DNA of 64,000 bases from Saccharopolyspora ipomoeae (GTDB lineage Bacteria; Actinomycetota; Actinomycetes; Mycobacteriales; Pseudonocardiaceae). How positions within the stretch are numbered: the stretch's first letter is position 1; each line of letters begins with the position of its first letter. The stretch is taken from contig NZ_JASAOF010000001.1 in assembly GCF_029952525.1 (NCBI RefSeq), positions 62,001 through 126,000 of the forward strand, read 5' to 3'. Under the pieces are notes generated by a model. It did not search any database, was not told the DNA's origin, and saw nothing but the letters and a program-made list of their open reading frames with translations. Position numbers and translations under genes: made by a program. This document shows positions 48,948 to 57,280 of the stretch, piece after piece.

Positions 48948-49901
48948 ATGCCGACCACTTCAGCCCGGCTGCTCGCGCTGCTGTCCCTGCTCCAGGCACG
49001 ACGGGACTGGCCCGGTTCGCTGCTGGCCGAACGCCTGGAGGTCAGCGATCGCACGGTGCGCCGGGACATCGACCGGTTGCGCGAGCTGGGCTATCCGATC
49101 TCGACGGTCAAGGGCCCCGACGGCGGGTACCGCCTGGAGGCGGGCAGCAACCTGCCGCCGCTGCTGTTCGACGACGAGCAGGCGGTCGCGCTGGCCATCG
49201 CGCTGCGCATCGCGACCACCGCGGGTGCGGGCATCGAGGAGGCCGCGACCCGCGCGCTGACCACGGTGCGCCAGGTGATGCCGTCCCGGCTGCGGCACCG
49301 GATCGACTCGCTGCAGGTGACCGCTGTGGAGCGCAGCACGGCGCACCGGGTCGACAGCGAGGTGCTGATGGCGCTCAGCGGCGCGGTGCACGCGCGCGAG
49401 GAACTGCGCTTCGACTACAGCGGCTCCGACGCTCCACGCCGGACGCACCCGCACCACCTGATCACCTGGGGCGGGCGCTGGTACCTGGTCGCCTGGGACC
49501 TCGACCGCGACGACTGGCGGATCTTCCGCGCCGATCGCATCACGCCGCGCACCCCGACCGGACCGCGCTTCGGTCCGCGATCACTCCCGGGCGGGGACGT
49601 GACGGCGTTCGTCCGCGGTCGATTCCAGGGCGCCGAAACCTGGCCGTGCCAAGGAACTGTCGTCCTCGACCTGCCTGCGGCCACGGTGTCGCGCTACACC
49701 TACGACGGCGTCGTCGAGGAGCTGGCGCAGAACCGGTGTCGACTCACCCTGGGCTCGTGGTCCTGGCGTTCGCTGGCCGCCGAGCTCGGCAAGTACGACG
49801 CGGAAGTGGAGGTGATCGGCCCCGCGGAGCTCAGGACCGCCTGCGCGCAACTCGCCGAGCGCTACGCGAAAGCCGCGTCAGATGAGCCGAACACGCGATG
49901 A
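48948..49901 (+). CDS. HTH-WYL domain transcriptional regulator
   Basis: A 317-residue regulator. The N-terminal HTH_11 domain reads RLLALLSLLQARRDWPGS and LEVSDRTVRRDIDRLRELG; the WYL domain (about 135-200) includes LRFDYSG, the WGGRWYLVAWD motif and WRIFRADRI, and a C-terminal WCX extension follows. WYL domains bind nucleotides or nucleic acid-derived ligands. ATG 48948 is chosen over a frame 30 bases longer. It likely regulates itself and the divergent DinB/winged-helix operon through the 48901-48931 repeat. Confidence 0.88.
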   Translation: MPTTSARLLALLSLLQARRDWPGSLLAERLEVSDRTVRRDIDRLRELGYPISTVKGPDGGYRLEAGSNLPPLLFDDEQAVALAIALRIATTAGAGIEEAATRALTTVRQVMPSRLRHRIDSLQVTAVERSTAHRVDSEVLMALSGAVHAREELRFDYSGSDAPRRTHPHHLITWGGRWYLVAWDLDRDDWRIFRADRITPRTPTGPRFGPRSLPGGDVTAFVRGRFQGAETWPCQGTVVLDLPAATVSRYTYDGVVEELAQNRCRLTLGSWSWRSLAAELGKYDAEVEVIGPAELRTACAQLAERYAKAASDEPNTR

Positions 49902-50202
49902 GTGACGCTCTTTCACCCCGCGGACCGCGTCACCTTGCTTCCGCTGGGGAGACGCACGGCGGACCTGCCCGCCGCTGCGCCGAACCGGCAGGCCATCAGG
50001 AAGTAGACGGCCAGGATCTTCGGTCGCGTCGTCACGATGTCCGAACTCCTTCGGGGAGGCGAGATTTCATGCTCGGTGATATCGCATGATCACGGAACCG
50101 CCGTCCGCGCCGTGGCACTTCGGCGCGGTTTGACCCGGACGAGGGAGCGACGTTGACCAATTCGGTCCGACGCGCGCCGACCGGACGCCGGGAGGCGCGT
50201 CC
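49902..50202. other. 301-base gap between WYL-regulator and response-regulator genes
   Basis: Both flanking genes end here. A possible 40-codon minus-strand gene (49913-50035) has a good ribosome-binding site. A TGATATCGCATGATCA stretch near 50077-50093, AT-richer than its surroundings, could be its promoter. Nothing else stands out. Confidence 0.4.
49913..50035 (-). CDS. Possible small ORF, unknown
   Basis: A 40-codon frame starting at GTG 50035 with AAGGAG 10 bases upstream. The product begins MTTRPKILAVYFLMACRFG and is basic with a short hydrophobic patch, then SAVRLPSGSKVTRSAG. The ribosome-binding site and the AT-rich upstream stretch are the only support; there is no family match and third-position GC bias is weak over so few codons. 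Confidence 0.3.
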   Translation of the reverse strand: MTTRPKILAVYFLMACRFGAAAGRSAVRLPSGSKVTRSAG

Positions 50203-50856
50203 TCAGGGTTCGATGAGTCCGGCCCGGATCGCGTAGCGGGTGAGCTCCAACCGGTCCTTCATGCCCAGCTTCGCCATGAGGTTGGAGCGGTGGCGCTCGA
50301 CGGTCTTGATGCTGATGACGAGCAGATCGGCGATCTCCTTCGAGGAGTGCCCTTCGGCGACCAGCTTCAGGATCTCCTCCTCCCGATCGGTGATGGCCCG
50401 GTCCGGGACCGCCTCGCCCTGCCCCGCGCGGTCGAGGTAGTTGCGGATCAGCGCGGTCACGGCGCCCGGGTACAGGAACGGCTCGCCGCGCATCGCCGCG
50501 CGGCAGGCCTCCACCAGGTCGCGGTCGGCGACGGACTTCAGCACGTACCCGGAGGCGCCGGACTTGAGCGCCTCGAACAGGTACTGCTCGTTGTCGTACA
50601 TCGTCAGGATCAGCACCCGCAGGTCCGGTTGCAGCCGGATCAGCTGGCGCGCCGCCTGCAGCCCGGTCAGCCGCGGCATCGCGATGTCGAGGATCGCCAG
50701 GTCCGGGTGCCGGGTCCGGGCGAGCTCGACCGCCTCGGCCCCGTCGCCGGCCTCGGCGACGACGGTGAGGTCGGGTTCGTTGTCGAGGATGAGCCGGACC
50801 CCGCGCCGGACCAGCACGTGGTCGTCGGCGAGCAGGATCCGCGTGGGGTCGGTCAT
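50203..50856 (-). CDS. NarL/LuxR-type two-component response regulator
   Basis: A 217-residue regulator. The receiver has ILLADDHVLVRRG (acidic pocket), the phospho-accepting Asp in LAILDIAMPRL near residue 54, and the conserved Lys in ASGYVLKS. The LuxR helix-turn-helix (about 150-210) reads TDREEEILKLVAEGHSSKEI and ISIKTVERHRSNLMAKLG. Its ATG overlaps the sensor kinase stop (ATGA), so the pair is co-transcribed. The target genes are unknown; a membrane acyltransferase gene is divergent. Confidence 0.94.
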   Translation of the reverse strand: MTDPTRILLADDHVLVRRGVRLILDNEPDLTVVAEAGDGAEAVELARTRHPDLAILDIAMPRLTGLQAARQLIRLQPDLRVLILTMYDNEQYLFEALKSGASGYVLKSVADRDLVEACRAAMRGEPFLYPGAVTALIRNYLDRAGQGEAVPDRAITDREEEILKLVAEGHSSKEIADLLVISIKTVERHRSNLMAKLGMKDRLELTRYAIRAGLIEP

Positions 50857-51800
50857 CGCCCGCCCCCGTCCTGGATCGGCACGTCGAGCCGCACTTCCGT
50901 TCCGCCCTCCGGACCGGGCTCGACCGCGAGCACCGCACCGGCGAGCAGCGCGCGCTCCCGCATTCCGCGGATGCCCGCGCCCTCCGGGGCGTCACCGATG
51001 CCCACCCCGTCGTCGCGCACCCGCAGCCGCACGACGGACTGACCGACGCGGACGCTCAGGTCGATGCGGGTGGCCGCGGCGTGCCGGACGGCGTTGGTGA
51101 TGCTCTCCTGCGCCACCCGGTAGATGACGAGCTCGACCTCCTCGCCGAGCTCGGGCAGCTCGCCGTCGATCCGGCAGCGCGCCACACCGCCGCCGACCTC
51201 GCCGGCCAGCGACTTGAGCGCGCTGGCCAGGCCCAGCTCCTCCAGCACCCCGGGGCGCAGCCGCCGGGCGATGCGGCGGATCTCGTCGAGGCTGTCGCGG
51301 GTGGTCTCCTGCACCTGGTGCAGAGCGGTGGCCACGGCCTCCGGCGCGTCGTCGGACACCCTCCGCATCTCCAGCAGCACCGCGGTCAGGCTCTGCCCGA
51401 CCTCGTCGTGGAGCTCGCGGGCGATGCGCCGCCGTTCGGCCTCCTGCGCCGACAGGGCCCGGGCGTTGCTGGTGGCGCGCTCGATCTCCAGCCGGTCGAG
51501 CATCGCGTTGAACGCCTTGATCAGGTCCGCGATCCCGCCGTGCCCGGACACCGGCGGGCGCGAACCCGGCCGCAGCAGGTCGATGGTGGTCATCGCGCGG
51601 GTCAGCCGCCGCAGCGGCAGGAACCCGATGCGCAGGAGCAGCGCGTTGGCCACGAGCATCGCGGCCAGCCCGGCGACCAGGATCAGGCCCTCGGCGGGCA
51701 GCACGGGCGTGGACACCGTGGCCGGGCTGAGCACCAGCAGCGCGGTCGCAGCGGTGAACACTGCGGCGTTGAGCAGGAACACCCGCCAGAACAAGGACAC
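50853..51800 (-). CDS. Sensor histidine kinase (HisKA_3 type)
   Basis: A 315-residue membrane kinase. There are two N-terminal helices (about 6-26 and 40-58) with almost no extracellular loop, a HAMP region (about 58-112), a dimerisation box with the phosphorylated His in RRIARELHDEVGQSLT, and an ATPase domain with ESITNAVRHA and GIGDAPEGAGIRGMRERA. The tiny outside loop suggests membrane or intramembrane sensing rather than ligand binding outside. GTG 51800 follows GGGAGG. Confidence 0.93.
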   Translation of the reverse strand: MSLFWRVFLLNAAVFTAATALLVLSPATVSTPVLPAEGLILVAGLAAMLVANALLLRIGFLPLRRLTRAMTTIDLLRPGSRPPVSGHGGIADLIKAFNAMLDRLEIERATSNARALSAQEAERRRIARELHDEVGQSLTAVLLEMRRVSDDAPEAVATALHQVQETTRDSLDEIRRIARRLRPGVLEELGLASALKSLAGEVGGGVARCRIDGELPELGEEVELVIYRVAQESITNAVRHAAATRIDLSVRVGQSVVRLRVRDDGVGIGDAPEGAGIRGMRERALLAGAVLAVEPGPEGGTEVRLDVPIQDGGGR

Positions 51801-51958
51801 GTCCGCACCTCCCGAATCCCCTCATTCGACCACCGGGCGCAGTTCGAACACCCATACGGGTGGTTGGGCGCGCGGAATGGGTGTCAACCCCGATGGAGAA
51901 ATCCGCCTGCGTGGGTGAGGCTGGGCCCGGTAACTGCGGCAGAGGAAGAGCAACAAGC

Positions 51959-53071
51959 GTGACAACAGCCGGATCCGGCGGGTCCAAGAGCAGCCGGAAG
52001 ATCAGCTGGGATCTGGTTCGGGCCGGCTGCGTGATGCTGGTGATGCTGTACCACTCCACCAGCCTGAGCGTCTTCCTCCACCCCGAGCTGGAACCGCGCG
52101 CCTTCGAGTTCCCCTACCAGGTCGGCGCCAGCATGCTGCTGGTCGTCTCCGCCTACTTCGCCTGCGTGACGATCGGCCGCGGCACGATGCTGCGCTACTG
52201 GTGGGGCCGGATCGCCCGGCTGCTGCCCTCGTTCCTGGCGGCGGTGGTGATCAGCTACTTCGTCCTGCGGGCGTTCCCGATCGAGGGCTGGTTCTTCCCG
52301 CTGCCCGAGGACCTGCGGGCGAACCTGCTGATGCTGTGGCACTGGAAACCGCAGTACTACCCGTTCATCGACGGCTCGCACTGGACGGTTCCGCTGCAGC
52401 TGATGGGCTTCACCGCCGCAGCGCTGCTCTACAAGAGCAGCTGGGGCCACGGCAGGCGAATGCTGATCATCATGTGGGTCGCGGTGGTCCTGCCGCTGCT
52501 GCAGTGGCCGATCCGCATCAACGACCCGGTCGAGAGCTACCGAGTGGTGGTCGACGGCATCGGCATGCACCGCTGGCACCTCTTCGTCGCCGGTGTGGCG
52601 ATCTGGATGTGGTCGGTCAAGCGCCTGAGCACACCGCACTTCGCGACCCTGCTGGGGCTGTGCATGGTGGCCCAGGAGGTGCACAACTACACGCGCACCC
52701 CCGAGGGGCTGCTCGCCGACACCGGGTCCTCGGTCGCCGTCGCCATCGGCATGTGCCTGATCGCGCTGGTCGCGCGCTCCCCGGACATGCCGATGCCGCC
52801 GCTGGCGCGCCGCGCGGTGAGCTGGTTCGCCGGCATCTCGTACGGCACGTTCCTGATGCACCAGGCGATCGGCTACATCGTGCTGCGCAAGCTGCAGGAC
52901 GTGGGCGTGGACACCGTCACGCAGACGGTGGCGATGCTGGCCACCGGCACCCTGCTGGGCTGGGTGCTCACCCGTGCGGTGGAGACGCCCGCGCACAAGC
53001 TGCTGATGCGGCCCTTCACCCAGCGCGGTCCGGCTCACACCCGGGAAACAAATCCCAGCGGCCGGCGTTGA
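51959..53071 (+). CDS. Acyltransferase 3-family membrane protein
   Basis: A 370-residue integral membrane protein with about ten helices. It opens with KISWDLVRAGCVMLVMLYH, the family's first helix ending in the probable catalytic His, followed by RIARLLPSFL and FAGISYGTFLMHQAIGY. It would O-acylate a sugar, lipid or peptidoglycan component, or act as a succinyltransferase. I chose GTG 51959 with AGGAAGAG about 9 bases upstream; a 33-residue longer frame lacks such a site. It is divergent from the two-component system, which could regulate it. Confidence 0.86.
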   Translation: MTTAGSGGSKSSRKISWDLVRAGCVMLVMLYHSTSLSVFLHPELEPRAFEFPYQVGASMLLVVSAYFACVTIGRGTMLRYWWGRIARLLPSFLAAVVISYFVLRAFPIEGWFFPLPEDLRANLLMLWHWKPQYYPFIDGSHWTVPLQLMGFTAAALLYKSSWGHGRRMLIIMWVAVVLPLLQWPIRINDPVESYRVVVDGIGMHRWHLFVAGVAIWMWSVKRLSTPHFATLLGLCMVAQEVHNYTRTPEGLLADTGSSVAVAIGMCLIALVARSPDMPMPPLARRAVSWFAGISYGTFLMHQAIGYIVLRKLQDVGVDTVTQTVAMLATGTLLGWVLTRAVETPAHKLLMRPFTQRGPAHTRETNPSGRR

Positions 53072-53078
53072 ACCCACT

Positions 53079-54101
53079 GTGAAAAAGATCGGGTTCCTGT
53101 CCTTCGGGCACTGGTCGGACTCGCCGCACTCGCAGACGCGGACGGCCTCCGACGCCCTGCACCAGGCCATCGACCTGTCGGTGGCCGCCGAAGAGCTCGG
53201 CGCCGACGGCGCCTACTTCCGCGTGCACCACTTCGCGCGGCAGTACGGCTCGCCGTTCCCGCTGCTGGCGGCGATCGGGGCGCGGACCAGCCGGATCGAG
53301 ATCGGCACCGGCGTGATCGACATGCGCTACGAGAACCCGCTCTACATGGCCGAGGACGCGGGGTCGGCGGACCTCATCTCCGACGGCAGGCTGCAGCTGG
53401 GGATCAGCCGGGGATCGCCGGAGCAGGTCGTCGACGGCTGGCGCTACTTCGGCTACCAGCCCCCGGAGGGCCAGTCCGACGCCGACATGGCGCGCACCCA
53501 CACCGAGGTGCTCATGGAGGTCCTCAAGGGAGGCGGGTTCGCCCAGCCCAACCCGCGGCCGATGTTCCCGAACCCGCCCGGTCTGCTGCGCGTCGAGCCG
53601 CACTCGCCGGGCCTGCGCGACCGCATCTGGTGGGGGTCTGGTTCCAACGCCACGGCGCGGTGGGCGGCCGAGCTCGGGATGAACCTGCAGAGCTCGACCC
53701 TCAAGGACGACGAGAGCGGTGAGCCGCTGCACGTCCAGCAGCGCAAGCAGATCGAGGCATACCGGGAGGCCTGGCGGGCCGAGGGGCACGCGCGCGAGCC
53801 GCGCGTGTCGGTCAGCCGCAGCATCTTCGCCATCGTCAACGACCTCGACGACATGTACTTCGGGGACGAGGGCAACACCGAGGACAAGATCGGCAACATC
53901 GACGCCCACACCCGGGCCGTCTTCGGCCGGTCCTACGCGGCCGAGCCGGACGTCCTGGTCAAGCAGCTGGCCGAGGACGAGGCGATCGCCGCGGCCGACA
54001 CCCTGCTGCTCACCGTCCCCAACCAGCTGGGCGTGGACTACAACGCCCACGTCATCGACAGCATCCTCCGCCACGTGGCCCCGGAACTCGGCTGGCGCTG
54101 A
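53079..54101 (+). CDS. LLM-class (luciferase-like) flavin-dependent oxidoreductase
   Basis: A 340-residue TIM-barrel flavoprotein of the luciferase-like superfamily: AAEELGADGAYFRVHHFARQ near residues 36-55, TSRIEIGTGVIDMRYENPL near 71-89, and LGISRGSPEQVVDG near 108-121. Such enzymes use FMN or F420 for monooxygenation or reduction. GTG 53079 lies 7 bases after the acyltransferase stop, so both are probably one transcript, although no functional link is obvious. Confidence 0.88.
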   Translation: MKKIGFLSFGHWSDSPHSQTRTASDALHQAIDLSVAAEELGADGAYFRVHHFARQYGSPFPLLAAIGARTSRIEIGTGVIDMRYENPLYMAEDAGSADLISDGRLQLGISRGSPEQVVDGWRYFGYQPPEGQSDADMARTHTEVLMEVLKGGGFAQPNPRPMFPNPPGLLRVEPHSPGLRDRIWWGSGSNATARWAAELGMNLQSSTLKDDESGEPLHVQQRKQIEAYREAWRAEGHAREPRVSVSRSIFAIVNDLDDMYFGDEGNTEDKIGNIDAHTRAVFGRSYAAEPDVLVKQLAEDEAIAAADTLLLTVPNQLGVDYNAHVIDSILRHVAPELGWR

Positions 54102-54139
54102 TCCGCCGAGCGCCCCGGCCTCGCGGCCGGTGAGCCGGA

Positions 54140-54209
54140 ACTGGCTGAGCCAGTCGACCAGTTCGGTATTGACTTCGCCGCGCGATTCACGGAAAGTGGC
54201 TGAGCCAGT
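54140..54209. promoter_or_regulatory. Repeated palindromic sites upstream of the carrier gene
   Basis: ACTGGCTGAGCCAGT (54140-54154, a perfect 15-base palindrome) and a second TGGCTGAGCCAGT (54197-54209), 55 bases apart, i.e. about five helical turns. The second is extended by an AGTGGCT...AGCCACT inverted repeat. They are good candidates for paired operators. Confidence 0.6.
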
Positions 54210-54220
54210 GAGCCACTGTG

Positions 54221-54250
54221 CCGCGCGCCACACCCCCTCGTGGCGCGCGG
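54221..54250 (+). promoter_or_regulatory. Leader hairpin before the carrier gene
   Basis: CCGCGCGCCAC at 54221-54231 pairs exactly with 54240-54250 around an 8-base loop, ending 24 bases before the GTG start and just before the GGAGG site. It could be an attenuator, a translation-modulating stem or a terminator of the upstream gene. Confidence 0.5.
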
Positions 54251-54274
54251 GCCCGCGCAGGCAAGGAGGCAAAG

Positions 54275-55564
54275 GTGCCGCCCGAAGTCATCTCGATCCT
54301 GGTGCTGGTCGCCGCGTTCGTCATCGCCACCACGCTGTCGGTGAACATGGGCGTGCTGTGCTTCGCAGCCGCGTTCCTGGTCGCCACGGTGTTCGGCGGG
54401 CTGTCCGAAGACGACATCTTCGACGGCTTCCCCGGGGACCTGTTCGTGGTCCTGGTGGGCGTGACGTTCCTGTTCGCGATAGCCCGGGCCAACGGCACGA
54501 CCGACTGGGTCGTGCAACGCGCGGTCCGCCTGGTCGGAGGCCGGATCGCCCTGATCCCGTGGGTGATGTTCGGCATCGGCGCCGTGCTCACCGCGATCGG
54601 CGCGGTCAGCCCGGCCGCGGTGGCGATCGTGGCGCCGATCGCGCTGAACCTCGCCGCCCGCTACAAGATCAACCCGCTGCTGATGGGCGCGATGGTCGTG
54701 CACGGCACGCAGGCCGGCGGGTTCTCCCCGATCAGCATCTACGGCAGCATCGTCAACGAGGTCGTGGCCAACAGCGGCCTTCCGGGCAGTCCGGTCGTGC
54801 TGTTCCTGGGCAGCTTCGCCGCCAACGCGGTGATCGCGGGCGTGGTGTTCGTGGTCTTCGGCGGGTTGCGGCTGCGCCGCGCCACCGAAGCCCGGCAGCT
54901 CATCGCGACCGGGTCGGGCGGCACCGGCGCGGACCTCTCCGACGACGACCGGGTCGAGCAGCTCAAGCTCAACCGGGACCGGCTGCTGACGCTGACCGGT
55001 CTGGGCGTCCTGGTGGTCACCACGCTCGGCTTCGGCCTCGACGTCGGTCTGATGGCGATGAGCATCGCGGTGGTGCTCAGCGTGCTCTCGCCGAAGATGG
55101 GCAAGGCCGCGCCGAGCGAGGTCGCCTGGCCGACCGTGCTGCTGATCTGCGGTGTGCTCACCTACGTCGGCGTGCTGGAGAAGATGGGCACGATCGACTA
55201 CGTCGGTCATTCCGTGGCAGGCATCGGCGTTCCGCTGCTGGCGGCGCTGCTGCTGTGCTACATCGGCGCGATCGTGTCGGCGTTCGCCTCCTCGGTGGGC
55301 ATCATGGGCGCCCTCATCCCGCTGGCGGTGCCGTTCCTGCAGACCGGCAGCGTCGGGCCGATCGGCATGATCACGGCGTTCGCGGTGGCGGCCACCGTGG
55401 TCGACGTGAGCCCCTTCTCCACCAACGGCGCGATCGTGCTGGCCAACGCCAAGGACGTCGACAAGGACGCCTTCTTCCGGCAACTGCTCGTCTACGGCGG
55501 GGTCATCGTGGCGGCGGCGCCGCTGGTGCTCTGGATCCTGCTGGTGCTGCCCAACTTCGGGTGA
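54275..55564 (+). CDS. MatC-like/SLC13-type dicarboxylate carrier
   Basis: A 429-residue membrane transporter with about eleven to twelve helices. Duplicated Ser/Gly-rich hairpin motifs are present: HGTQAGGFSPISIYG near residues 149-163 and DVSPFSTNGAIVLA near 380, as in ion-transporter superfamily carriers such as MatC (malonate carrier). The likely substrate is a small di- or monocarboxylate. The start is GTG 54275 with AAGGAGG 8 bases upstream. It converges on the amidohydrolase operon, and the repeated palindromes upstream suggest dedicated control. Confidence 0.85.
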   Translation: MPPEVISILVLVAAFVIATTLSVNMGVLCFAAAFLVATVFGGLSEDDIFDGFPGDLFVVLVGVTFLFAIARANGTTDWVVQRAVRLVGGRIALIPWVMFGIGAVLTAIGAVSPAAVAIVAPIALNLAARYKINPLLMGAMVVHGTQAGGFSPISIYGSIVNEVVANSGLPGSPVVLFLGSFAANAVIAGVVFVVFGGLRLRRATEARQLIATGSGGTGADLSDDDRVEQLKLNRDRLLTLTGLGVLVVTTLGFGLDVGLMAMSIAVVLSVLSPKMGKAAPSEVAWPTVLLICGVLTYVGVLEKMGTIDYVGHSVAGIGVPLLAALLLCYIGAIVSAFASSVGIMGALIPLAVPFLQTGSVGPIGMITAFAVAATVVDVSPFSTNGAIVLANAKDVDKDAFFRQLLVYGGVIVAAAPLVLWILLVLPNFG

Positions 55565-55616
55565 GCGCAGCGCAACGGGGTGCGTCGCTCGACGGCGACG
55601 CACCCCGTTCGCGACC

Positions 55617-56825
55617 TCAGACCAGGTCGCCGTCCTGGACGACGTGGCGGATGCGCTTCGGGTCGGCCAGCGCGGAGATGTCGCCGAGCGGGTCGCCGTC
55701 GCAGACCACGAGGTCGGCGCGCGCTCCCTCCCGGAGGGTGCCGATCTCGCCGCTCATGCCGAGCAGTTCGGCGGCGGTGCTGGTCGCCGAGCGGATCACC
55801 TCCAGCGGTTCCTGGACCTCGCTGCGGATCCGGAACTCCTCGTTCTGGTGTCGGTGCATCCCGCCGAGCAGGTCGGTGCCGTAGACGATCTTCACGCCGC
55901 CCCGGTGGGCCGTCTCCAGCGCGGCGAGCCCGGCCCCGAGCACCTCGTCGACCTTGCGCCAGCTGTCCTCGGGCAGCCCGTACTCGCGTCCCTCGGACTT
56001 GAGCGCCCAGTAGGTCACCAGCGTCGGCACCAGGAACGCGTCGTGCTCGACGAACTCGGCCACGTTGGACTCGTCGATGAGGTTGCCGTGCTCGATGGAG
56101 CGGATGCCGGCGCGCAGCGACCGGCTGACCGAGCGGGCCGTGTAGGCGTGCGCGGCCACGTAGCGGTTGGCGGCCTCGGCTTCCTGCACGATGGCCTGCA
56201 GTTCGTCCATCGAGTACTGGGTGGAGTCGATCCGGTCGGTCGGCGAGGCCACCCCTCCCCCGGCCATCACCTTGATGTGGTGGGCGCCCTTGCGGAGCTC
56301 GTCGCGGGCGGCGGCGCGCACCGCGTCGACGCCGTCGGCGATGCGTCCGAGCCCGGCGCAGCACTGGTGCCCGTCGTGCAGGCGGGTGCCGCGCGGGCGG
56401 CTGTCGCCGTGCCCCCCGGTCTGGCTCAACGCCTTGCCGCAGAAGGCGAGTCGCGGCCCGCGGAGGAGCCCTTCGGCCTGGGCGTCGGCGAGCCCGAAGT
56501 CGGCACCGGAGGCGTCGCGCACCGTGGTGAACCCGCGGTCGAGCATCCCGCTCATGATCCGCGCGGAGTGCGCCGTCGCGTAGGACGGCGACCAGGTGGT
56601 GAGCGCCCCGAGGTCGGCGGTGGCGGCGGTGACGTGCACGTGGGCGTCGATCAGGCCGGGCAGCACGGTGGCCCCGCCGAGCTCGACGACGCGCGCGCCG
56701 TCCGGCGCCTGGAGACCGGGGCCCGTCTCGACGATGCGGCCGTCGGCGCACAGCACGTCGCCTTCGGCGTACTCACCGGTCTCGACGTCGAGCAGCGCGC
56801 CGGAGCGCAGCAGCAGGATGGTCAC
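55617..56825 (-). CDS. Amidohydrolase (imidazolonepropionase/prolidase-like, metal-dependent)
   Basis: A 402-residue binuclear amidohydrolase: LIDAHVHV near residues 59-66 (HxH), HHIKVMAGGGVASPTD near 182-197 with the carboxylated lysine, HAYTARS near 225, SIEHGNLI near 245, and YGTDLLGGMH near 314 with the catalytic Asp. The ADGRIVETGPGLQAPDG beta-sandwich wraps the barrel. Related enzymes hydrolyse Xaa-Pro dipeptides or cyclic amides. The GTG start overlaps the GAF-protein stop. It probably acts on the compound imported by the MFS transporter encoded upstream in the operon. Confidence 0.88.
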   Translation of the reverse strand: MTILLLRSGALLDVETGEYAEGDVLCADGRIVETGPGLQAPDGARVVELGGATVLPGLIDAHVHVTAATADLGALTTWSPSYATAHSARIMSGMLDRGFTTVRDASGADFGLADAQAEGLLRGPRLAFCGKALSQTGGHGDSRPRGTRLHDGHQCCAGLGRIADGVDAVRAAARDELRKGAHHIKVMAGGGVASPTDRIDSTQYSMDELQAIVQEAEAANRYVAAHAYTARSVSRSLRAGIRSIEHGNLIDESNVAEFVEHDAFLVPTLVTYWALKSEGREYGLPEDSWRKVDEVLGAGLAALETAHRGGVKIVYGTDLLGGMHRHQNEEFRIRSEVQEPLEVIRSATSTAAELLGMSGEIGTLREGARADLVVCDGDPLGDISALADPKRIRHVVQDGDLV

Positions 56826-57280
56826 GGGGTCGATTCCTCCTCGGGTTCGTCGATGCGCTGCACGAGTTCGCTCAGCACGGGCACGGCCAGCGAAGCGAGC
56901 TCCTCCACGCGCGGCACCTGGGACCGCTGGTAGGCGCCGGGCGCGTCGAGCAGGTTGAGCACGCCGAGCGCGCCGGACGGCCCCACCACCGGGGCGTTGA
57001 TCACCGAGCCGCAGCCGAGTTCGGCGATGAGCCGGTGGTCGGCGAAGACCTCCCGCACCGAGGCCTCGTCCGGGCCGAAGTAGGGCTCTCGCGCGACGAT
57101 GCAGCGCTCCAGCCAGTCGGCGGCGACCTCGACGCTCTTCTCGCCACCGACCGGGTACTGCTCGGGGTGGCTGCTGTGCGCGCGGTGCAGCACGCGGCGA
57201 CCGGGCAGCCAGGCCAGCACCGTGAACAACCGGACCCCGACGTCCCGCCGGACGCGTTCTTCCACTTCGGACAGCCTCAT
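56822..57280 (-). CDS. GAF-domain protein
   Basis: A 152-residue stand-alone GAF domain: FTVLAWLPGRRVLHRAHSS near residues 19-37, ELGCGSVINAPVVGPSGALG near 87-106, then a final helix. It probably binds a small ligand. It lies between the MFS transporter and the amidohydrolase with 4-base overlaps on both sides. A catalytic or sensory role for the imported molecule is plausible; small GAF proteins of this kind appear beside amidohydrolases, but the activity is unknown. Confidence 0.82.
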   Translation of the reverse strand: MRLSEVEERVRRDVGVRLFTVLAWLPGRRVLHRAHSSHPEQYPVGGEKSVEVAADWLERCIVAREPYFGPDEASVREVFADHRLIAELGCGSVINAPVVGPSGALGVLNLLDAPGAYQRSQVPRVEELASLAVPVLSELVQRIDEPEEESTP

